This document shows positions 55,141-64,000 of a DNA stretch of 64,000 nt, one piece after another. A program made the position numbers and the translations under genes. The stretch lies in NCBI GenBank assembly GCA_907165275.2, contig OU015660.1, forward strand, positions 878,001 to 942,000, read 5' to 3'. Each line of letters begins with the position of its first letter. Position 1 is the stretch's first letter. The notes beneath the pieces are model-generated. The model worked only from the letters and a program-made list of their open reading frames with translations, was not told where the DNA came from and ran no database searches. Origin of the DNA: Zygaena filipendulae. Taxonomy: Eukaryota; Arthropoda; Insecta; Lepidoptera; Zygaenidae.

Positions 55141-55486
55141 TATTTTTAACTCAAAACTTGTTGAATACTGTGCCACGTCAATCCAGCCCCTAATACCATG
55201 TGTTAAGCTGAAAAAAACTGTTTTCAGAAACTTTGTAATGATACAATACTGCCAGCTAACACGACTTTTGAAATGGGGAGCCTATTAACCCAATTTTCGT
55301 TTAAAAAGTATAAAATTTTTCATTTTGTGCTCTGTTTTGGTCTAATGTGAACATTAGAATGTCGAATTTAAGTTTCAGCTAACTGATATTTTGAAAACAA
55401 AAAAACTTTTTTATAAAATTAGCTTTTATGCAAATGCAATAAAAAGAATAAACCATACATTTTTATCCAAACTAAACGTGTACCAG

Positions 55487-55715
55487 AGGGGCTATTACGT
55501 AACTTTTGTTTCTATCATTTTTCTGTTGCAATCAAAAACATGGCGGTTTTGCGATTAAAAAATGTACTTTTTGACATCTACAATATCTAGCAATCAACCA
55601 AAATAAACATACTTCAAAAGTTGAAGCTGCCTAAACATAATTAATTGATCACAAAATCGCTATTTTTCTGATTGAAACTGAAATATGATAGCAACAAAAG
55701 TTACATAATAGCCCT
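55487..55715. mobile_element. MITE with GGGGCTATTACGTAAC ends
   Basis: About 30-bp terminal inverted repeats, GGGCTATTACGTAACTTTTG against the complement of AAAAGTTACATAATAGCCC. Confidence 0.8.
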
Positions 55716-55904
55716 GCAGGTACCTATACCAAATTTCAACACAATCTGTTCAAGATATCTGCTTCAGAATTGAATTGCAAGATTCAACCCTTACGGTCGC
55801 GGTCAAAGTGTTTACCACATACATATCTATCTCGCTATAGGTCGATAGCATAACATGTGATTTGATTATTATTTAAGAGTATAAATCAATGATTTTATTA
55901 AGTA

Positions 55905-56192
55905 CTAGTTGTGCCCCGCGGTTTCATCCGCGTTAATTACATAAATAAATAAATAATAATAATAAGTTTATTTAACCACAAACAACAATTTTACAAAATA
56001 CAACTTGAACAAATACATTCCCGCGGGAATTCCGGGATAAAAAGTACCCTATGTGTTAATCTGATGTAGATATAAGCTATATATTGTAAAGTTTCATTTA
56101 AATCCATGCAGTAGTTTTTGCATAAAAGAGTAACAAACATCCATCCATCCATACATACTTACAAACTTTCGCGTTTATAATATTAGTAGGAT
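55905..56192 (-). mobile_element. Helitron interrupted by an insertion
   Basis: The 3' hairpin half and the rest are separated at about 55938-56018 by an AT-rich stretch with AAATAAATAAATAATAAT and TTATTTAACCACAAACAAC. Confidence 0.8.
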
Positions 56193-56504
56193 AGAGAATG
56201 TCTTTGGTATAAATACTTTTTGTTATCTACACGAGAATCTGTCGATACCCACTAGTTTTTGACAGATAGATGACCTATTACATTTGATCTATATAAAACT
56301 TTTTGCAAAAAAGAAACAAAAAAATAATAGACTGAACCTGAGGACGGAACCACGCGACGTAGTGATTACCTTCTCTCTGGACGGAACCATGAAAAAACAT
56401 ATATCTCTATGGACTAGCAAAAAACTATGGATTTTACAATTAGCCCCTAAGCCAACCAAAAATGATCTATTACTATCATAATATGCAATTTATTAATATC
56501 TATT

Positions 56505-57266
56505 GTCTTTATAATATTATAAAGAGCAAAAGTTTGTAAGTTTGTGACGTTGTAGGGGGTAATCTCTGGATCTACTGAACCGATTTTGCAAATTCTTTCA
56601 CTCTTAGGAAGCTGCAGGGACCCTGAGTGTCATAGGGTACTTTTTATTCCGGAATTCCCGCGGGAACTCCGAATTTCCCGCGGCTAAATCACGGAGGAAC
56701 AACTATCTCTAGATCTAGTGAACCGATTTTGAAAATTCTTTCACTTATAGGGAGTTACAATGATCCAGAGTGATACAGGGTACTTTTTATCCCGTAATTC
56801 CCTCGGGAACTCCGGAGTTTATGAGTTTGCGAGATTGTAGTGGGTAATCTCTGGATCTACTGAACCTAATTTTAAAAATTCTTACACTTATAAGAAGCTA
56901 CAGTGATCTTGAGTGACATAGAGTACTTTTATCCCGGAATTCCCGCGGGAACTCCGGAGATTGTGAGTTTGTGAGGTTGTAGGGGGTAATCTCTGGATAT
57001 CTACAGAACCGATTTTGAAAACTCTTTCACTTTTAAAAAGCTGCAGTGATCCTAAGCGACATAAGGTACTTTTTATTCCGAGATTCCCGCGGGAACTCCG
57101 GAGTTTCTGAGGTTATAATCTCTGGAACTACTGAACCGATTTTTAAAATTCTTTCACTTATAGGAAGCTAAAGTGATCCTGAGTGACATAGGGCACTTTT
57201 TATCCCGGAATCTCCGCGAGTACCTACTACGAAATTACCGCGGGTGAAACCGCGGGGTTCAGCTAG
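56505..57266 (+). mobile_element. Helitron with amplified internal modules
   Basis: About five successive ~125-bp modules, each with TCTCTGGATCTACTGAACCG, a GGGTACTTTTTAT block and ATTCCCGCGGGAACTCC, before one terminal hairpin and CTAG. Confidence 0.82.
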
Positions 57267-57296
57267 TATAATATTAATTCTATGTAGTATATAGGT

Positions 57297-57395
57297 ACCA
57301 CGTTTGCTTGGTTTCCACGACACAAGCTAATAATAGTTTACTGTGGGATCAAGTAGATCTGTGTGTTGTGATGTGGATTATTATTATTAAATCAT
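57297..57395 (+). repeat. SINE tail
   Basis: TTTGCTTGGTTTCCACGACA as in 1786-1992, then GTTTACTGTGGGATCAAGTA and an ATT microsatellite. Confidence 0.65.
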
Positions 57396-57455
57396 GCAAG
57401 AGGTAATTACACAAGAACACAATATATAAGAAGATATTTTTCTTAGTAATTTTAT

Positions 57456-57882
57456 TTAAGAATCATAATTATCCAAGTCATTTTTGTTTTTCATTATTTT
57501 TATTTCTAATTGAATTTTTTCTCTAACTAATAATAAGTTTTCAACTTCAATTTTTAGTTTCTTTACTTCCAACTCATGGATCTCCTTCATTTGTTCAATT
57601 TTCAAATCATATTCCTCACGTCTATTTCGGTCCATCAGTAATTGATGATATTCTGACTCGCTTGCCACATTTTCTGTACTGGAGGACTGTAAACAGACAA
57701 ATTAGTGAATTACCTAATAAAACTGTCAAAATAGCTAATGAAGTAAGTAGCTGACTCAAAAAAAAAATCCATTCATACAACATTGCAAGCATAGTTGGTA
57801 ACCAACCATAACGGATGTCTGTGACCTTCTTCTTGAGCTCCGCGTTATAATAACGCGGCGGCGAGGGGTCTGCAAAAGACAA
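57456..57882 (-). pseudogene. Possible Myb/SANT-type transposon gene, last exons
   Basis: Exon about 57687-57456, after CTGTTTACAG, encodes SSSTENVASESEYHQLLMDR.. then a Lys/Glu/Leu coiled coil to TAA. The exon before it, after TTTTGCAG near 57870, reads DPSPPRYYNAELKKKVTDIR. The tail resembles C-termini of Myb/SANT-like proteins of DNA transposons. No DNA-binding domain found upstream. Confidence 0.4.
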
Positions 57883-58561
57883 AAGGAAAATCAGATAAGT
57901 ATTGCTGTGAAATCAGAAAAACATAAAAATAAACTATGTTCATTAATATTAGAGCGTCGCTGCGCGTACGAAACCGCGTAAGAGCAGTTTGTAAATATCG
58001 CGTAACAGTAATACGCGCAAAATTCAAATCAAACAACATATAAACGTAACGTAAATGTACGTTATTTTCCAATGAATAAATTTGTAAAGAACTATAAGTT
58101 GGTAATAAGAATTGAAATCGCTGCGGTATTTTTTTCTTCCTCCTGCAAAATCATTAAAAAAAAACAAATACGCGGTCTTTAAAAGTTGCTCGTAGGCGGA
58201 TTTGCACCCGCAGCGACGATAGGTAACTTAAAATCAACCTGTATAGTCTCTCTCTACGTTCAGTATGAGCAAATAGATTTGTGCTGCGGTCCGTTTTGTA
58301 CAAACGGTAAATACGTGCTTGAGCATGCACACGACTGTTCATTTTGATTACGATTGTAAGCATGCAAACAATTTGAACATATTTTTGTTTAACATAAATA
58401 ATAGTCAGGTCTTTGAAATTTTAGATTATGTTATTAGTTTTTTGAAAACGCCAAGTAAGGTTGTTTCGATGGAAAAGCAGTATACATTATACTAATTGAT
58501 TTGAACGAAAGAAAAACCAAGTTCGCCAGTTTAAAACAGAACGATCGACAAACGAAAAAAC

Positions 58562-59407
58562 TAGAGATGTTCCGACTAAGTCGGCTTTACCGACTATGCG
58601 GCCACTTTTGTAGTTGGCAACTAGTCGGCAAAGAGCGCAGACTATCCGGTTTCTCACTTTGTATGTATTTCTCAATAAAATGAATGTAGGGGGACTTACA
58701 TTAAATAAACTCATAATAAATACGGGAATCATTGCCCAATTGATAAAAAAAAACATACACGAAACTTCATTTTTGACAAGATAACAGTAACAATAATACA
58801 GAGTAAACAATAAATCTGTCGGCGAGAGGGTAGTTTCGTTATCAATAACGTTTCCCGCCGACTTATTAGCGGTTGTAGTACGTTCGTTCCCCCGCTCCAC
58901 TCCATTGCCCGACTCGTCTTTGTTAGAACTTGATATAAAACGCGGGTATGCGTAAGCCACGATTCATTGTTACTTTGTGTTCGGTTCAGTGCAGTTATAG
59001 TGTCGTATCAGTGTCGTATCAATCTAATAGTGATTACGTGTGCTGTGTCATCTAATTGTTTCCAGAGGTTTGTTAAAGTCGGGAGCACGGGCAGTGGAGG
59101 TGAGCGTTCATGCATTGTAAAGGGGCCCCATTAAACCTACACCTGGGTCGCAAGTCCCAGGCACTTCTCCGTGTTCCCTACGGATATCTGGTATGCTGTA
59201 TTATCTATAACTATGTTGGTGCAATTGCTTATTATAGTTCCATGTTCCTATCATTATTTCCTACAAATCTTTAGACAAAAATATTTTTTTACACAAAAAC
59301 ATCGCTCTGGCCCGTACAAAAGCAAAAATCAAGAAATAATGCGAAGTCGGCCTCTTTGCAACCGACTAATCGGCTAGTCGGCCAAATTCATAATCGGCAC
59401 ATCCCTA
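58562..59407. mobile_element. Non-autonomous hAT element with perfect 8-bp TSD
   Basis: Termini TAGAGATGTTCCGAC and, in reverse complement, TAGGGATGTGCCGAT. Flanked by GAAAAAAC at 58554-58561 and again at 59408-59415. The 846-bp interior has no recognisable transposase; the 157-aa minus ORF across it is not convincing. Confidence 0.85.
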
Positions 59408-59717
59408 GAAAAAACATAGTATCACAACAGAAATTGACGTTTGACAGCTGTTTGACAGTTCCGGAGACATTGCACTATCTCCTCCGTGTAGGCACTCAGA
59501 GAGAAGGTAATCACTACGTTTTAGGCACTGTTTGCATCAAACAATGACGTCATCGATGACGACACGATGCTCATGTCAGTGTACGACAGCGCAATTTGGA
59601 CAGTTGTTTGCATGAATATAGCGTACATGAGCACGAAAAGTGCAATTTGGACCGACCCATCTACATGTAACAATAAAATTGTCACTAACAGCTGTCTGTC
59701 AACTAGGGAATCCTTTA

Positions 59718-59864
59718 TGCTACTGCTCCACCTGCGTTAACGTTAACGTTGATGTTAATGTCTAACGTGGTAATGTTAGTAAGTTAACGCGTTAAAATGT
59801 TGGCCACATCTAAATTAGCGCACTAATTTACGCGTTAACACGCAGGTGGAGCAGTAGCATTAGA
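59718..59864. mobile_element. Short MITE with CTACTGCTCCACCTGCGT ends
   Basis: Inverted termini TGCTACTGCTCCACCTGCG / CGCAGGTGGAGCAGTAGCA surround GTTAACG-type repeats. Confidence 0.75.
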
Positions 59865-59888
59865 CATAAGTCTAGTTAATTTGTGATT

Positions 59889-59990
59889 CAATCTCGCGAG
59901 ATTGGGGCTAAGGCGAGATCTCGCGAGTTTATAAAATATGTGTACCAATACTGCGAGATCTCGCAGATTCCGAGATCTCGCGATATTATC
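59889..59990. repeat. Cluster of TCTCGCGAGA-type palindromes
   Basis: At least five overlapping CGAGATCTCGCG/TCTCGCGAGA motifs in 100 bp of otherwise AT-rich DNA. Confidence 0.85.
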
Positions 59991-60238
59991 ACAATATTTG
60001 AAAAAAAAAATAGGAAAAAAATAATAAGAAACTTGTTTGTATTTAACCCTCCTTTATTATTTAGAATGTCTTTGTATTTAACATTGTTTGACGTATCTAT
60101 CTATAATTTTTTTTTTGTAAACTTTTAAGTAGTAAACTTTGACATATCTAATCAAATAAAAATAAGGGGTCTGTAAATGGAAACACACAATATAAATATA
60201 TTATGTATATTATTTGAAATATTGATTTATATGTATTA

Positions 60239-60709
60239 ATAGCTGACACCCTGGTTTCACCCGCGGTAATTTCGGAGTTCCCGCGGAAATTCCGAGATAA
60301 AAAGTACCCTATGTCAATATGTCACTCAAAATCACTTTAGCTTCCTATAAATGAAAGAATTTTCAAAATTGGTTCAGTAGATCCAGAGATTACAACCTCA
60401 CAAAGTCCGGAGTTCCCGCGGGAATCCCGGGATAAAAAGTACTTTACGTCACTCTGGATCACTGTAGCTCCCCATAAGTGAAAGAATTTTCAAAATCGGT
60501 TCAGCAGATCCAGAGATTAGAACTTCACGATCTCCGGAGTTCCCGCGGGAATCCGGGGATAAAAAGTACTCTATATTACTCAAGATCACTGTAGCTTTTT
60601 ATAATTGAAAGAATTTTTAAAATCGGTTCAGTAGATCCAGAGATTACCCCCTACAACGTCACAAACTCACAAACTCACAAACTTTTGCTCTTTATAATAT
60701 TAGTATAGA
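60239..60709 (-). mobile_element. Helitron with three internal modules
   Basis: Opposite orientation to 56505-57266 but the same module (CAGTAGATCCAGAGATTAC, GGAGTTCCCGCGGGAATCC); 5' end TCTATACTAATATTATAAAG. Confidence 0.82.
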
Positions 60710-60723
60710 TAGAAGATAGATAG

Positions 60724-61193
60724 ATAGCTGTGCCCCGAGGTTTCACCCGCGGTAATTTCGGAGTTCCCGCGGGAATTTCGGGATAACAGTACCCTATGTC
60801 CTTCTCTGTACCCTTGACAACGTGCATGCCAAATTCATCCATATCCGTTCAGCCGTTTTTGCGTGATTGAGATAACAACTTGAAAGCGCATTTTCATCCG
60901 ACTTGCTTCAAATTTATAGTCACTGCTCAGCTCCTATGTGTCTTAGCGTTATGTTATATAGCCTATAACCTGCCCAGGAGTATGGACTACAATCGTCCCA
61001 ATTTTGGTTAAAATCCCTTCAGTAGTTTTTAGACCCATGTGTGCACATACAGACAGACAGACAGACAGACAAAAAATTTACTGATTGCATTTTTGGCATC
61101 AGTATCGATCACCATTCATCCTCCAATATAAATTTTGAATATATATTCAATGTACAGAATTGACCTCTCTACAGTTTTATTATATGTATAGAT
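60724..61193 (-). mobile_element. Helitron long-form, complete
   Basis: The only long-form copy with both ends: GAGGTTTCACCCGCGG hairpin to TCTATACATATAATAAAACT (in complement). 470 bp. Confidence 0.87.
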
Positions 61194-61197
61194 TAAA

Positions 61198-61398
61198 TCC
61201 ATACTTATATTTATGCAAAAGTAACTCTATCTGTCTGTCTGTTTGTTACGCTTTCACACCTTAACGGCTCAACCAATAATCATGAAATTTTGCATACACA
61301 TTGTTAGGAGTACAGAGAAGGACATTGGGTACTTTTCGTCCCGAAATTCCCCGAAGAACTCCTAAATTAATACGGGTGAAACCGCAGGGAACAGCTAG
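61198..61398 (+). mobile_element. Helitron short form
   Basis: Follows the previous copy within five bases in the opposite orientation; ends GGGAACAGCTAG. Confidence 0.82.
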
Positions 61399-61439
61399 TA
61401 TTGATATGCTTAAATATTGATTTATGTGTACATATACTA

Positions 61440-62700
61440 ACCATAGATATGTCAGTCCCGCATTCAGCAGATGTAGTATTAATAAAAAAAAGCCTGTGAT
61501 ACAATATTATCATTATTATCAGGGTCAGTTGAAACATCTTGATGTTGTCATGTTCACTCTTAATTACATTTCCCAATTATGCTATAGGAGTGCTGGAAAC
61601 AATTACAAATAATTAAGATCCATTTGAAAGCTGAACAGGAATGAAGAGAAGGTAGGTACTGTAAAATATACAATATACACTGGTGTTCCTTTCATACAAG
61701 CCCAAAAGCCCGGCCTGCCTAGCACTTGCTTGTGGAGTATCAAATATTTTAATAAGTGTTTATTCCTCTACCTACACTTAATTTATACTTATTAAAATAT
61801 TGATATTCTGTGGCAAGTGTTTTGGCTAGGCAGAACAGGCTTTTGGGCTTGTATGGAACGACTGCCACTGAATATACATACTTCTTCAATATGTGACCCA
61901 TGTCCTAATTGGATGGGACAAATAAAATCTTTATGTTGTGTTTTCTTCATGATTCTGCAAAATAAAAATAAAATAAATAAATGTAAGCATAATAATGTTT
62001 CATTCGATGATGGCGTGAAGCATACCACTAGTGCTTGATGTTTTATGTCTTCCACAATAACTGGATCCTGTGACTGTGTGTCAATATCATTCTGAAATAG
62101 GTAGAGCAATATAATTTTAAATAGTTACCTTTAAAATAATAATAACACCATATATAACATTACTGGGATATGATGCCTAAGAAAGTACATATTGACTTTT
62201 ATAAATATAGTGAAGTATACCTCTTAACACTTAAATTTTCATGATCATTGTCAAATAATATGTTAGTATCATTAACAAATTCATGTGGCAGTAGACTGTG
62301 TATGCGCCAGTCCATTTCTGACACTTCAAAATTATTTATGCCTCCTCCAGATGCATTTTGTTTTTTTTTTTTACAATATTATGCAATATTATGTCTCCTA
62401 GCGGCCACTTTCATTCGGTTCCACTGTTCATTCAATTGGGTCACATTTCTATTTGTGGTGAACATCATATTAAATCTGCAAAAAAATTACAGAATAAAGC
62501 AGAACATAATAATCGACACTACCAGACGGCCTTCGACATAGTAAAATATTACCATGTATGTATTCACATGGAGATTTTGCCATAATTGCCTTGCTTGGCA
62601 GGAGGGTTTGTAATCTTGCATTGGTACTAAAGCTATCCACCCTAAATCAGAACAAAAAAATATACATACTTTTCTTCTATTTCCCGCCATGCCGATATCT
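61440..62700 (-). pseudogene. Myb/SANT-like gene remnant
   Basis: Minus-strand pieces in order: RFNMMFTTNRNVTQLNEQWN with RMKVAARRHN (Myb/SANT-like), then VSEMDWRIHSLLPHEFVNDT, then NDIDTQSQDPVIVEDIKHQ, then MKKTQHKDFICPIQLG. Stops and a MITE insertion (61685-61861) break it. Similar to the gene in the Harbinger element. Confidence 0.5.
61685..61861. mobile_element. Palindromic MITE inside a Myb/SANT-like remnant
   Basis: Arms CATACAAGCCCAAAAGCC and GGCTTTTGGGCTTGTATG, spaced by an AT-rich centre. Confidence 0.75.
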
Positions 62701-62869
62701 TCCTTGTATTCATATTTGAATCTGTTTTCTTACACTCTATTATTAGTACTTTTTCTTCCACTAGGTAAAGTGAATAATGTAAATTTTTCGTCTGAATTCC
62801 ACTTCTCACAACGATTTCTTTTTGGACGCGCTAGTGGATACTGTCATTTTCTGACAATAAATTACAAAT

Positions 62870-64000
62870 AAAACCGACTTCCAAAAACACAAAACTAAAA
62901 AACTAAAAATAAAAAGCTAAAAATAACAACATACCGCTTTAATTCAAAAGACAAAAACACACGTAATATTCTTATTGATTTATGCTACCACTAATCGGTT
63001 TGAATTCGGTGACAAGCCCGCTGGTGTCTGGCCACTTGGGTTGTCCTGCTCACGAAGAGCTGGTGGCGGGAGTCGACTTAGCCCATCTACCCCCTTCATA
63101 TTTGGCTTGTCACCGACTTCATACCGATTAGTGGTAGCATAAATCAATAAAAATATTACGTGTGTTTTTGTCTTTTGAATTAAAGCGGTATGTTGTTATT
63201 TTTAGCTCTTTATTTTTAGTTTTTTAGTTTTGTGTTTTTGGAAGTCGGTTTTAATTTTTTTGTTAAAAATTTGTTTATTTCTCGCTTTTAAGTGACTTAC
63301 TTCGTAATTTCTCTAAGTTACAATAGCCCAATGTCAACTGCTCATCACCTTTTACAAAATATTGCTTTTCCCGACGCAGGGACGTTAATTGTTGAGGAGT
63401 TCTCCTTGTACATCATCATCAGTTCCACTTCACCATATACATTGGGACGAGCATAAATTTTTTAGAAACCATATTAAAGTTAACGAATCGGAATCTGTGA
63501 AATACCTATTATTTAGTCGTTCTGATGACCATCTGTGGTCTTCATCAGCAGTTCCACTTCTTCAAATTTTACTTTCCGAAAGCAAATAAACGATTTACTA
63601 TAAAAAATACAAAAATCGCTATAGGTGTACCTATAATTTTTGAAGAGTTCCCTCGATTACTCCAAGATTCCATCATCAGATCTCGACTTGGTGACAATGG
63701 AATCAATTTGGGAGTATCCCCTATCAAACAAAACACAAATTTTCGAAATCGCTGCAATCGGAACCCGTGAAATACGTATTATTGTTGAGTAGTTCCGATG
63801 ACCATCTGTGGTCTTCATCATCAGTTCCACTTCTTCAAATTTTGCTTTCCAGAAGCAAATGAACGATTTACTATAAAAAATACCCAAATCACTATAGGTG
63901 TGCCTATAATTTTTGAAGAGTTCCCTCGATTTCTCCAAGTTTCCATCATCAGATTCCGACTTGGTGGCAATGGGACCTAATTGGGAGTAAACCCTTTCAA
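62870..64000 (-). repeat. Composite lepidopteran repeat, copy 2 (runs off right edge)
   Basis: Reverse orientation of 32212-33475: the long-armed palindrome comes first (62870-63252), then the internal units, cut by the window end. Confidence 0.75.

Noticed and set aside
58487..58960. 157-aa minus ORF across the hAT element
   Set aside because: Crosses the element border and has no transposase motif; probably chance.

Overview
The window looks like nuclear DNA from a moth or butterfly (Lepidoptera). It is AT-rich, has GT-AG introns, and is packed with repeats typical of that order. The commonest are about forty copies or fragments of a Lep1-like non-autonomous Helitron (5' TCCTACTAATATTATAAA, 3' hairpin plus CTAGT). 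There are no prokaryotic operons, rRNA, tRNA or CRISPR. Names rest on reading motifs and splice phases by eye; no database was searched.

The host gene is on the minus strand. Five exons between 54500 and 47948, then two exons at 816-613 and 292-149, join in perfect phase to encode an insect-type coiled-coil protein with two copies of a KWTKVK(A/R)AF motif. It runs off the left edge. One intron appears to be a GC-AG intron. The intron between 47947 and 817 is about 47 kb and holds every other host gene I can support, all on the plus strand.

Within that intron, 971-13285 holds a tandem family of small single-pass membrane proteins with Cys-rich segments. Paralogues 1 and 3 share intron phases and a 79-bp third exon. 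Next come two micro-exon genes for small secreted proteins: 14694-19370 (6 exons, 113 aa) and 28474-39422 (13 exons, 158 aa). Each has a signal-peptide exon, internal exons of 15-81 bp, and only phase-1 introns (17 of 17), so every internal exon is a symmetric in-frame cassette. I do not recognise their function; composition (Gly/Tyr/His/Ser) suggests a structural or glandular secretion.

Between the two micro-exon genes lies a nearly complete DIRS-type tyrosine-recombinase retrotransposon (20631-26089). It has inverted terminal repeats, an internal complementary region, a gag that appears to be spliced, RT/RNase H, and a recombinase with all catalytic residues. Other DNA transposons include a decayed PIF/Harbinger element with a TTA duplication (42200-45618), related 237-bp MITEs, a hAT element with a perfect 8-bp duplication (58562-59407), a hAT-type MITE (17903-18136), a piggyBac-type MITE with TTAA ends and a 75-bp perfect palindrome (35553-36380), four copies of a TGACGTCA-containing palindromic MITE, and a composite repeat present twice in opposite orientations. 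The right part (54.6-64 kb) is mostly repeats with remnants of Myb/SANT-like genes.
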